In this document: positions 15,988-23,557 of the stretch, piece by piece
How the letters are laid out: every line of letters begins with the position of its first letter
Position numbering within the stretch: the first letter of the stretch is position 1
NCBI GenBank assembly: GCA_030529445.1
Contig: JAUMWW010000017.1
Span: 1-52,891 of the forward strand
Reading direction: 5' to 3'
DNA from: Johnsonella sp.
GTDB taxonomy: Bacteria; Bacillota; Clostridia; Lachnospirales; Lachnospiraceae
DNA: 52,891 bases
The notes under the pieces: model-generated
Database searches by the model: none
Told to the model about the DNA's origin: nothing
What the model saw: the letters and a program-made list of their open reading frames with translations, nothing else
Position numbers and translations under genes: made by a program

Positions 15988-17454
15988 TTAATTTCCGTTT
16001 GTTCGGTTATGCCTTTTGAGCAGAGCAACTTTCATATCCCAGAGCTTTTGCGAGAGATCCACATAGATCCTGTGCGGATATTCAAAACGCTTGGATTCCT
16101 CCCAGAGCGTTTCCTTTTCCTGCATGCAGTAAAGCCTGATATCCATGACATCGGGAGAGCTGTATTTGCATTCTCCTTTTTGGAAAACGGGGATGAACAT
16201 TTCGCGAATTTCATAACTGCCCGCAGCGAGTGTGGTTTTTTTCCATGTTTCGATCGGATCGAAGAGAAGAAGTTCTTCGTTTTCATCGATGAGCTCATCT
16301 TCGAGGCAGATCAGGTCGGCGATGATTTTCTTCGATTCTTTATTATAAATTCGCAGAAGCTTTTTATTTCCGGGGTTGGTTACTTTCTCCGTATTTTCCG
16401 AAAGCTTGATTTTAGGAATAAAAGCTTCCTTTTTCTTGTCAAATACCGCCGCAAGCTTGTATACGCCGCCGAAGGCAGGGCAGTCTCTTGAAGTAATCAG
16501 GCTGGTGCCCACTCCCCAGAGGCTGATTTTTGCACCCTGAATTTTCAAAGACTTGATGATATGCTCATCGAGATCGTTGGAGGCGGAGATGATCGCATCC
16601 GGAAATCCCGCTTTGGAAAGCATTTCCTTTGCTTTTTTGGAAAGATATGCCAAGTCTCCGCTGTCCAGGCGAATGCCGTAATTTTTAAGCTCGATTCCCT
16701 TTGCCCTCATCTCGTGAAACACTCTGATCGCATTGGGAACGCCGCTCTTTAAGGTATCATAAGTATCTACAAGGAGGATGCAGCCTTCAGGATAGAGTCT
16801 GGCATAGGTTCGAAACGCAGTCAGCTCATCCGGAAAGCTCATGATCCAGCTATGTGCATGGGTACCCTTGACGGGAACGTCAAACATTCTGCCGGCAAGG
16901 ACGTTGCTGGTTGCGGCACAGCCTCCGATCATGGCGGCTCTTGCACCGTATACGCCGGCATCCGGTCCCTGCGCTCTGCGCAGTCCGAATTCCAGGATGG
17001 GATCTCCCTCTGCGGAATGTACGACTCTTGCGGCCTTGGTTGCGATCAAGGATTGGTGATTGATAATATTGAGCACTGCGGTTTCGATGAACTGTGCTTC
17101 CATAATCGGAGCGATCACTTTGAGAATGGGCTCTCTCGGAAACATCACGGAGCCTTCGGGCATGGCGTAAATATCTCCGGTAAATCGGAACTCTTTCAGA
17201 TAGGAGAGGAAGCTCTCCTCAAAAATCCCGGTGCTTCGAAGATAGGCGATATCCTCTTCTTCGAAATGTAAATTTTCAATATATTCGATAACCTGCTGCA
17301 GCCCGGCAAAGATGGAATATCCGTTATTGCTCGGATTGGAACGGTAAAAAATATCGAAGACGGCGGTTTCATTTACGTCTTTTTCCATATAATATCCCTG
17401 CATCATCGTCAGCTCATAGAGATCCGTAAGCAATGTCAGGTTTCTTTTTTTCAT
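15988..17454 (-). CDS. pncB: Nicotinate phosphoribosyltransferase
   Basis: PncB makes nicotinate mononucleotide from nicotinate and PRPP, the first step of NAD salvage after nicotinamidase. The 488-residue protein shows the family N-terminus LLTDLYELTMMQGYY, the active-site region GTHAHSWIMSFPDELTAF near 208, the IRLDSGDL strand near 262 and GVGTSLITSRDCPAFGGVYK near 310. ATG 17454 is preceded by GGAGG at 6 bases; an earlier ATG at 17466 contains that ribosome site and is less likely. It is the first gene of pncB-nudC-ansA. A nicotinamidase-like gene and an NrtR regulator lie 33 kb away in the window. Confidence 0.95.
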   Translation of the reverse strand: MKKRNLTLLTDLYELTMMQGYYMEKDVNETAVFDIFYRSNPSNNGYSIFAGLQQVIEYIENLHFEEEDIAYLRSTGIFEESFLSYLKEFRFTGDIYAMPEGSVMFPREPILKVIAPIMEAQFIETAVLNIINHQSLIATKAARVVHSAEGDPILEFGLRRAQGPDAGVYGARAAMIGGCAATSNVLAGRMFDVPVKGTHAHSWIMSFPDELTAFRTYARLYPEGCILLVDTYDTLKSGVPNAIRVFHEMRAKGIELKNYGIRLDSGDLAYLSKKAKEMLSKAGFPDAIISASNDLDEHIIKSLKIQGAKISLWGVGTSLITSRDCPAFGGVYKLAAVFDKKKEAFIPKIKLSENTEKVTNPGNKKLLRIYNKESKKIIADLICLEDELIDENEELLLFDPIETWKKTTLAAGSYEIREMFIPVFQKGECKYSSPDVMDIRLYCMQEKETLWEESKRFEYPHRIYVDLSQKLWDMKVALLKRHNRTNGN

Positions 17455-17509
17455 GGCATCCTCCATAGTAAGATATATTATTGATAAAATGCGCTAAGCA
17501 TTCTATCGG

Positions 17510-17518
17510 ATTATATCA
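17510..17518 (-). promoter_or_regulatory. Extended -10 promoter of pncB
   Basis: The minus strand reads TGATATAAT (17518-17510), an extended -10, about 55 bp upstream of the pncB start. The -35 region is poor, which could mean dependence on an activator. An AATGC-GCTAA-GCATT inverted repeat (17489-17503 region) lies just downstream and could be an operator. Confidence 0.35.
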
Positions 17519-17570
17519 TAGTTTTTTTAGATACGCAGTAAGATTCATCGATTCTCTTCCGGATTGCAAA

Positions 17571-17626
17571 GAAAAAATGCGAGACTCCGCACAAAGTCTT
17601 GTTTAGACTTTGGCAGAGCCTCGCAT
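17571..17626 (-). terminator. Terminator of the amidase gene
   Basis: On the minus strand ATGCGAGGCTCTGCCAAAGT-type arm (17626-17605) pairs with its partner (17598-17577) around a short TAAAC-type loop, with three mismatches, and is followed by a T6 run. It lies 28 bp after the amidase stop codon. Confidence 0.75.
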
Positions 17627-17653
17627 TCGGTGAACAGAAGCATCATCCGATGA

Positions 17654-18907
17654 TCAGGCTTTCTGCAGATATTTGGCATGAAAGTCCTTGAAGATCGGCA
17701 GCATGGTATCGATCAAACTCATATCGCTTCCCGGTATCCCGATCAGGCTGATTCCCAAAGAAACTCCCTCATCCCATACCAAGGGAAGTGTCAGATGGGG
17801 CGTATTGGAAAGCGGAGAAATCGAAAGGAATTGACTCGATTTAAGCCGGATATCATTGATTCTTTCCGCGCTGTCATTTTTAAGTGGAGGCATGGAACAG
17901 GTGGTCGGAATACAGAGGATGCAGTCATCCGATAAAATATCATGTATGCATCGGATGATTTCTTTTCTTTTTTCCAGAGCGTTTTTATATTCCTGAAGAG
18001 TGAGGGAGGATGCCCATTCCAATCTCTCCTTCGGCCCTCTGGAAAGAAGAGGTCTGTATTTTCTGACCCAGCTTCCGTAGCTTTCCCAAACCTCGTAACC
18101 TTGTATGATCCGGAATGTTTTTACCCAATCATCGATGCGGTCTTCGAAAAGCCGCTTTGATTCCGCCTGATCGAAGCGCTCTTTCAGATAATCGAGTGCA
18201 AGCTTCAGCGGCTCTTCCAAGCTTTTATCGACCGAATCAAAGAAATCCTGTACGATGATCAGCTTGCGGTATCCGATCTTTACCTTATCCTCTCCCAAAA
18301 GAACTTCCGATACTTTGCGGAAGGTTTCCGGACAGGAGGACATATATCCTAAAACATCCATGCTCTTGCAGTAAGGAGCTTCTCCGTCATTGGGAACTCT
18401 TGCATAGCTCGGTCTCATTCCCAAGATTCCCGTATAGCTTGCAGGAACTCTGACCGAACCGAGACAGTCGCTTCCGATCGCAAAATCAGCCAAGCCCGCG
18501 CTTGCCGCTACCGCGCTTCCGCTGGAGGAGCCGCCGGCAAACCTTCTCAGATCGAGAGGATTGAGGGGAGAGCCGTAATTCCAGTTCTCTCCGCTGATGC
18601 TGTAGCAGAGCTCATCGCAAACCGTTTTTCCGACCAGATCCGCTCCCTCCTCGAGAAGCTTTGTGATCGCACTGGAGGTAAAATCATCGGGAGGATTCGT
18701 TCTGAGCCATTCGGGATGCCCGTTGCCGTAGGTGCTTCCCAGTATTTTAAAAACATCCTTTGCCGCAAAGGTCAAGCCCTGCAATCTGCCCCGATCCAAG
18801 CCTTTTAAGGCGATGTGATTTGCCCTGACAAATGCCTGAAAAGGATCGTAGGGGGGCTCGTTGGATACTTCAAGCTTTTTGCTTTTTAACAATTTTTCAA
18901 CTTCCAT
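17654..18907 (-). CDS. Amidase-signature hydrolase
   Basis: The 417-residue protein has the amidase-signature fold with a Ser-cisSer-Lys triad: Lys in GLTFAAKDVFKIL near 50, cis-Ser in FAGGSSSGSAVAASAGLADF near 130 and the nucleophile in AIGSDCLGSVRVPAS near 150. The usual DTGGSIR reads DCLGSVR here, with the serine kept. Such enzymes hydrolyse small amides or carbamoyl groups (allophanate, ureido acids, indoleacetamide); the substrate is not evident. No gatC or gatB lies beside it, so it is not the tRNA amidotransferase subunit. It follows the permease gene by 79 bases with a weak hairpin between them, and has AAGGAAAA before the start. Confidence 0.85.
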   Translation of the reverse strand: MEVEKLLKSKKLEVSNEPPYDPFQAFVRANHIALKGLDRGRLQGLTFAAKDVFKILGSTYGNGHPEWLRTNPPDDFTSSAITKLLEEGADLVGKTVCDELCYSISGENWNYGSPLNPLDLRRFAGGSSSGSAVAASAGLADFAIGSDCLGSVRVPASYTGILGMRPSYARVPNDGEAPYCKSMDVLGYMSSCPETFRKVSEVLLGEDKVKIGYRKLIIVQDFFDSVDKSLEEPLKLALDYLKERFDQAESKRLFEDRIDDWVKTFRIIQGYEVWESYGSWVRKYRPLLSRGPKERLEWASSLTLQEYKNALEKRKEIIRCIHDILSDDCILCIPTTCSMPPLKNDSAERINDIRLKSSQFLSISPLSNTPHLTLPLVWDEGVSLGISLIGIPGSDMSLIDTMLPIFKDFHAKYLQKA

Positions 18908-18940
18908 TTATTTTCCTTCTTTTCTTTGATGTTTTAGTTT

Positions 18941-18974
18941 AAAAAGGGGAGTATGTATAAACAATTCTCCCCTT
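18941..18974 (-). terminator. Hairpin between permease and amidase genes
   Basis: AAGGGGAG (18974-18967 on the minus strand) pairs perfectly with CTCCCCTT (18951-18944) and is followed by a T5 run. It may end part of the permease transcript before the amidase gene. Confidence 0.55.
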
Positions 18975-18986
18975 AAGATTAAGATT

Positions 18987-20465
18987 TTATTGTTCTTTTT
19001 TTGCCTGATTAAACAGGAAATACAGGATGAAGCTCGTGATGAAGCCGACTATCCATGCCGTTTCCGAGAAAAATCTGAAAGAAGGTATGAATTTTCCCGA
19101 AATAGAAATTAAAAGACCGATGATCGTTGCGACATATGCGCGTATATTGATTCCGGAATATTTTGTTTTTACCTGCTTATTCAGATCGGAGTACAATTCA
19201 TCCATATCCACATTTTGCTTTTTAATAATATAATAATCGCAGATCAAAACTCCGGCAATCGGTCCCAAAAGAGCACCGATCAGATTCAGAAAGGCAAGTA
19301 TGGCTCCGTCTCCCGACATCAATTTCCAAGGCTGCACGATGAACCCGAGGATTCCGGCAAGCAATACTCCCGATTTTTCGTTTATTCTTTTGGGGAAGAG
19401 AGCGGTCAGCTGATATCCTGCGGGTATAATATTTGTTGCGGCATTTGTAGAAATCGTAATCGATAAAAATACAATACATACAATCACAACCGCAAGAGAA
19501 TTATCCCACTGTTTAACAAACTCCAATATTCCCGCTTCGGGATTCAGGATGCCGTATTTCGTTCCGCCGCCTACAGAAACGGATATCGCCATAAAAGCAA
19601 AAAGAATATATCCTAAGAATAATCCTAAGGTTTGCCCCTTGATTTGATCGCTCTGGCTGCAGGCATTTCGGGAAAAATCACTGGAGTTGGAGATCGGGGG
19701 TGCCCACATTCCTATACTTGAAGAAATAATCATCAAATAGAGGAATATCGTATTTGCCGAAGAGGGCGGCGCCAATTTTGCTGAAAAAACGGAAGAAATG
19801 CCGCCTGCCACATTGATGCCCCAAACAGTCATTGTACCGAAAACGACAACGATAATAGGAGTCAGTATGGAGGTGAATTTATTTAAGGTATGCCCTCCGC
19901 TCAACCCGATGATCATATTGAAAATCCAGAATATCGAAAAACTTATTAAATCAGGAATCGTAATTCCCAGGAAAACAGATCCGCCTCCGATTTCAAGAAA
20001 TCCGGGCCAAAGCCTGCTGATCAATATGGTCAGAACGAGAGCGCCGATATAAGTTTGCACTCCGAACCATGCGATCGCGGAAACAACTCCTCTCAAAAAC
20101 CCGGGCAATTTAGCTCCGAGCATTCCGTAAGTGGATCTCATATGCAGGGAAAAAGGTATTCCGTATTTTGTACCCACGGCACCGTTTATACCTAAACAGA
20201 GACCGGCAATAAGTCCGCTTAAAATGGAACCGATAAAAACATGTATCGGACTGATTCCTAACATCAAAAAGCCTAATATAGCGGAATAGTTTGGGATATT
20301 ATGAATTACCCCCATCCACTGTGCAAAGTACTGTCGGAATTTCCATGCTCTGTCGGTGGATTTCACAGGGAGCAGATCGGGACTATACCCCCTGGACTTA
20401 TAAATATCCAATTCATTTTGAGATATTTCAACTATTTCGTTAAAATTATTTGATTTAATCAGCAT
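18987..20465 (-). CDS. NCS1 family nucleobase/related-compound permease
   Basis: The 492-residue membrane protein has about 12 hydrophobic segments and the NCS1 N-terminus: KSTDRAWKFRQYFAQWMGV near 37, then NIPNYSAI, GTKYGIPFSLHMRSTYGMLG near 107 and WFGVQTYIGA near 133. Family members use Na+ or H+ to import cytosine, uracil, purines, allantoin, hydantoins, thiamine or pyridoxine. It lies 13 bases after the amidohydrolase gene and so almost surely brings in the compound that enzyme works on. The substrate cannot be assigned from sequence alone. Confidence 0.88.
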   Translation of the reverse strand: MLIKSNNFNEIVEISQNELDIYKSRGYSPDLLPVKSTDRAWKFRQYFAQWMGVIHNIPNYSAILGFLMLGISPIHVFIGSILSGLIAGLCLGINGAVGTKYGIPFSLHMRSTYGMLGAKLPGFLRGVVSAIAWFGVQTYIGALVLTILISRLWPGFLEIGGGSVFLGITIPDLISFSIFWIFNMIIGLSGGHTLNKFTSILTPIIVVVFGTMTVWGINVAGGISSVFSAKLAPPSSANTIFLYLMIISSSIGMWAPPISNSSDFSRNACSQSDQIKGQTLGLFLGYILFAFMAISVSVGGGTKYGILNPEAGILEFVKQWDNSLAVVIVCIVFLSITISTNAATNIIPAGYQLTALFPKRINEKSGVLLAGILGFIVQPWKLMSGDGAILAFLNLIGALLGPIAGVLICDYYIIKKQNVDMDELYSDLNKQVKTKYSGINIRAYVATIIGLLISISGKFIPSFRFFSETAWIVGFITSFILYFLFNQAKKEQ

Positions 20466-20478
20466 TTTTCACCTATTA

Positions 20479-21738
20479 TTATCCGAGTAAAGGGTTTAAG
20501 TCTTCTTTAAGTTCTTTTTTAACAATAATATTTCCTCTTTTAATGACATAGTTTACCATCGGCTGGTCATTAATCAGATCGGCAAAGGAATATGCGTCAA
20601 AAATAACGATATCTCCGTTCTTGCCTTCCTCCAAGCCGTAAGATGCTTCCAATCCCATGGATTTTGCCGGATTATAAGTAATCATATCCAGCACCGCTTT
20701 TCTCTCGCTTGCGGAACCCATCTGATGGCAGACTTGGAGCAGATATCCGATGGTAAGCAGATTTCCTTCGTTAAAGGGAGTAAAGGCGTTTCGTATATTG
20801 TTGGTAGATGTTGCCACATTGATATTATGACGAAGCATTTTTTTAACCGGAGCCATTCCCCTCGGAACGTCTTTTTCAAAATCCTGTCCTGTCATAAACA
20901 GATCCGTTGCGGGGAGAGGAATGATGGTGATGCCTGCTTCGGCAATTCTGTCCAGAATGGGTCCTACCACTTCCGGATCGAGAGAGCCGAGAGTATTGAC
21001 ATGACCAAGAGAAACTTTTCCCTGATAATTCCGTTCAATCGTCAAATCACAGATCAAATTGATGACATTATTTTTAGGATCATTGATATTTGTGCCGAAA
21101 TCCGCATGCATATCGATGGGCAAATTATGCTCCTGAGCAAGATCGAAAACTTTTTTCAGCTGCTTTTTCGTATCCTCTATAGTGTTTTCACTGTAGGGAC
21201 AGCCTCCGACAACATCAACGCCTAAAGCAATTGCCTCCTTGAGGTATTCAAACACCTCCGGATGACGGATGAAGCCCTCCTGAGGGAAAGCCACAATCTG
21301 CATATCAAGAATGTCTTTGTATTTCTCTTTTAACTCCAGCAAAACTTTTACGCCGAGCAATTTTTCGAAAGGATCCACATCGGGATGAGCTCTCATGATC
21401 GTACATCCGTTTTTGATACAGCTTTTGATTACCCTCTCGGAGCGTTCATAAACATCCTCATAGGTATACTTGGATTTTAATTCGGCTGTGTTTTTGAGCG
21501 CTTCGGCTAAGGTGCCGGATTTATTGGGAAGTCTTTCTTCCAGATATGCCTTGTCCGGATGAATATGACTTTCAACCAGAGTCGGAAGCACGGCTTTTCC
21601 CTTGGCATCGACGGTATCGTAATTATTTTTGTTCACAAGATTTTCTCCTATTTTTTTAATGATTCCGTCTTCAACGATAATATCCTGCAGGGGCTGCCCG
21701 TCTTCTAAAAGTCCGTTTTTGATAAATAAGTTACCCAT
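20479..21738 (-). CDS. Cytosine deaminase-like amidohydrolase
   Basis: The 419-residue amidohydrolase resembles CodA/AtzC-type enzymes. It has the metal motif ESHIHPDKAYLEERLP near 60, PIDMHADFGTN near 205 and VSLGHVNTLGSL near 240. Two features differ from cytosine deaminase: the position of the catalytic Asp (usually S-D-N-x-R-D) reads STNNIRNAFTPF, and the Glu after the second His region is not where CodA has it. The reaction may therefore not be cytosine deamination. ATG 21738 follows a perfect AGGAGGAAGA site. It is first in a run with the NCS1 permease, and lies 100 bases after the SDR gene. Confidence 0.82.
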   Translation of the reverse strand: MGNLFIKNGLLEDGQPLQDIIVEDGIIKKIGENLVNKNNYDTVDAKGKAVLPTLVESHIHPDKAYLEERLPNKSGTLAEALKNTAELKSKYTYEDVYERSERVIKSCIKNGCTIMRAHPDVDPFEKLLGVKVLLELKEKYKDILDMQIVAFPQEGFIRHPEVFEYLKEAIALGVDVVGGCPYSENTIEDTKKQLKKVFDLAQEHNLPIDMHADFGTNINDPKNNVINLICDLTIERNYQGKVSLGHVNTLGSLDPEVVGPILDRIAEAGITIIPLPATDLFMTGQDFEKDVPRGMAPVKKMLRHNINVATSTNNIRNAFTPFNEGNLLTIGYLLQVCHQMGSASERKAVLDMITYNPAKSMGLEASYGLEEGKNGDIVIFDAYSFADLINDQPMVNYVIKRGNIIVKKELKEDLNPLLG

Positions 21739-21784
21739 TCTTCCTCCTAGTTTTATCATAAAATGAGATGTATTTAAAACTGAT

Positions 21785-21810
21785 AAAATATTATAGACGC
21801 TTTCTTTAGA
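21785..21810. promoter_or_regulatory. Candidate operator A, upstream of amidohydrolase
   Basis: The reverse complement reads AAAGAAAGCGTCTAT followed by AATATTTT, nearly the same as site B at 22690-22717 in the opposite orientation. It includes a TATAAT on the gene's strand and so overlaps the probable -10 of the amidohydrolase-permease operon, which has no good -35. Confidence 0.5.
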
Positions 21811-21811
21811 A

Positions 21812-21840
21812 AATCCCTATGTAAAGATGATTCAGGGATT
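21812..21840 (-). terminator. Weak hairpin at the end of the SDR gene
   Basis: AATCCC (minus strand, 21840-21835) pairs with GGGATT (21817-21812) across a 17-base loop and is followed by a short T run. It overlaps the SDR stop codon. Confidence 0.3.
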
Positions 21841-22633
21841 AATAATGCTTTACTCCGCCGTCTCTTTCGAGATCCGCACCGATATGCTGTCCGCCATCGA
21901 TCTTATAGTCTCCCGCATTGATTCGCTTTGCTTTATCGCTTGCGAGATATGCAGCAAAATTAGCAACTTCTTCCACACTTCCTATTTCGCCTGTAGGTGT
22001 GTTTTTAACCTGTCTTACCGCTTCTCTTCTACCGGATTCGATCACATAATTAACCATAGGGGTAGCCGTCAAACCAGGACTTAAAGTAATTGCTCTTATT
22101 CCGTACTGTGAATAGTTATATGCAATTTGCTTTGTATAGCCGATTATAGCATGTTTGGAAGTAATATACGCATCATCACCAACTCCGGCAACGGATCCGC
22201 CTATGGAAGCGATATTGATAATGGTGCCTTCTCCTCTTTTAAGCATATGTGGCAATACGGCATTGGTCAAAAGGTAAGGTCCTTTTACATTGACTGCCAT
22301 AACCTTATCCCATTCTTCCTCGGTGATTTTCAAGCTCGGCTTAAAATCGGCAAGGACAGCGGCATTATTGATCAGGATATCTATCTTTCCGAATTTATCC
22401 AAAGCCGCCTGAACCATCTTATCAACCTCTTCTTTATTTGTAACATCACAGAGGATTCCGAGAACGTCTCCGCCAAGATCCTTGAGGCTTTTCTCGACTT
22501 CATTTAATTCATCCTGTTTATGAACCGTATTGATGACTACTTTTGCTCCTTCTTTTACAAAAGTTTCAGCAAAGCCTTTTCCCAAACCGGTGGTACTTCC
22601 TGTAATTAAAGCAACCTTATTTTGTAATAACAT
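21839..22633 (-). CDS. Short-chain dehydrogenase/reductase
   Basis: This is a 264-residue classical SDR. The cofactor loop is ITGSTTGLGKGFAE near residue 10, NNAAVL near 90, the catalytic Ser in NIASIGGSVAG near 140, and Tyr/Lys in DAYITSKHAIIGY near 157. The residues after the second beta strand (INTVHKQDEL) do not clearly settle NAD versus NADP. It resembles FabG-like reductases but sits apart from any fatty acid genes. It is the first gene of the catabolic group and has its own strong promoter, plus the operator-like site that is also found before the amidohydrolase. Its start has AGGAGGAG upstream. Confidence 0.88.
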   Translation of the reverse strand: MLLQNKVALITGSTTGLGKGFAETFVKEGAKVVINTVHKQDELNEVEKSLKDLGGDVLGILCDVTNKEEVDKMVQAALDKFGKIDILINNAAVLADFKPSLKITEEEWDKVMAVNVKGPYLLTNAVLPHMLKRGEGTIINIASIGGSVAGVGDDAYITSKHAIIGYTKQIAYNYSQYGIRAITLSPGLTATPMVNYVIESGRREAVRQVKNTPTGEIGSVEEVANFAAYLASDKAKRINAGDYKIDGGQHIGADLERDGGVKHY

Positions 22634-22689
22634 AAACTCCTCCTAATAAACTAAATGATAAAAAACAAGTGGTAACAAGAAAATAAGAT

Positions 22690-22717
22690 TAAAAGAAAGC
22701 GTCTATTTAATATTTTA
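22690..22717. promoter_or_regulatory. Candidate operator B, in the SDR promoter
   Basis: AAAGAAAGCGTCTAT then TTAATATTTT on the plus strand matches site A (21785-21810, inverted) over 15 contiguous bases plus 8 more after a 2-base insertion. It lies just downstream of the SDR -10 box, where a bound repressor would block transcription. Confidence 0.5.
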
Positions 22718-22721
22718 ATTA

Positions 22722-22750
22722 ATTCTAACAGTTTTTCTTAAAAATGTCAA
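22722..22750 (-). promoter_or_regulatory. Promoter of the SDR gene
   Basis: A perfect TTGACA (22750-22745) and TAGAAT (22727-22722) are separated by 17 bases on the minus strand, about 90 bp upstream of the SDR start. Confidence 0.7.
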
Positions 22751-23131
22751 TCAAATATATGGATTTATGCTATAAAAAATTAATTTTAATTTTAGAATAT
22801 TCAATACAATCGACTAATTTTTGTCAAAAAGAAAAATCAAAGAAATAAAAAGCGTATTTCCAATATTTATTTCATTAAAAATGAATGAACGCGATAATTG
22901 ATGCAACAAAAACAAGATATTAAAATATTTTGGTTTTTTCAAAAACAATAAGATTAATTGAAGGCTTTATTGAAAAGTTGAAATTATTTAAGCAAAACAA
23001 AACCTTGGTTTTCTAAAAATTTTGCTTTCAAAAATCAGCACTTGAACAAACAGATAAAGAAATTTGAAGCGGAAACGAAACAAACGATTTTTCTTTGTCT
23101 TTTTTGAGCAGAACTTTTAACCCGGAAGGAA

Positions 23132-23159
23132 TTGACAGGAGAAGCAGATATGTTAAAAT
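23132..23159 (+). promoter_or_regulatory. Promoter of the P-type ATPase operon
   Basis: A perfect TTGACA (23132-23137) is followed after 16 bases by TAAAAT (23154-23159) with a TGT in front (extended -10). It lies 50 bp upstream of the short gene at 23209. Confidence 0.55.
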
Positions 23160-23208
23160 TATTCTGAGTAAATATTGTTTATCGTATAAATTCTAAGGAG
23201 GGAAACTT

Positions 23209-23466
23209 ATGATAGGACTTAAGAAAATAGTGCTTTTTGCCGCCGGTACCTTATTCGGATCGGCAGGGCTGAAGATATTGGCAAGCAAGGATGCGAAGAA
23301 AGTCTATGTTCACACGACCGCAGCCGTTTTGCGGATGAAAAATTCCGTAATGGAAACCGTAAGTCAGGTGCAGGAGAATGCGGGAGATATTCTTGCCGAA
23401 GCAAAGGATATCAATGCGGAGAGAGCTGCCAAGGAAGAAGAGACGGAAATCGGATTTGAGGAATAA
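23209..23466 (+). CDS. Short membrane-anchored helper of the P1B ATPase (DUF6110-like)
   Basis: The 85-residue protein has one hydrophobic N-terminal segment (about 5-24, with FAAGTLFGSAGL), an alanine-rich amphipathic helix (about 30-72) and an acidic tail (EEETEIGFEE). It precedes a heavy-metal P-type ATPase, as short proteins I recall as DUF6110 do in other Firmicutes. The layout resembles the mycobacterial DUF1490/PacL proteins beside CtpC/CtpG/CtpV, which stabilise those pumps, but the His/Asp-rich metal tail of PacL is replaced by glutamates. Start has AAGGAGGGAAAC. The link to PacL is inference from layout only. Confidence 0.7.
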   Translation: MIGLKKIVLFAAGTLFGSAGLKILASKDAKKVYVHTTAAVLRMKNSVMETVSQVQENAGDILAEAKDINAERAAKEEETEIGFEE

Positions 23467-23499
23467 GGCAGGAGCTTCAAGAGCAAAAAAAAACGATTT

Positions 23500-23526
23500 T
23501 GCCCCGGTGCAACCCGGGGCATTTTA
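23500..23526 (+). terminator. Hairpin between helper and ATPase genes
   Basis: TGCCCCGG (23500-23507) pairs perfectly with CCGGGGCA (23514-23521) around a six-base loop, followed by TTTTAAT. It probably lets only part of the transcripts run into the ATPase gene. Confidence 0.65.
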
Positions 23527-23557
23527 ATCAATAAGAGACGGGAGAACGGGAGAGTTT

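Larger units (their letters stand above)
22634..23208. other. 575-bp AT-rich non-coding stretch
   Basis: It holds the SDR promoter and operator-like site B at its left end and a promoter for the next plus-strand gene at its right end. Between about 22760 and 23120 I see no credible gene, only AT-rich sequence with many short A and T runs. The longest frame (ATG 22759, 29 codons) has no ribosome site. It separates the minus-strand catabolic group from the plus-strand metal-transport group. Confidence 0.6.

Noticed and set aside
17654-18907. Assignment of the amidase as GatA of the Glu-tRNA amidotransferase
   Set aside because: There is no gatC/gatB next to it, the signature reads DCLGSVR rather than the GatA form, and the context is a permease and an amidohydrolase.
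22759-22848. 29-codon frame in the AT-rich intergenic region
   Set aside because: There is no ribosome site, and stop-poor frames of this size are expected in AT-rich DNA.
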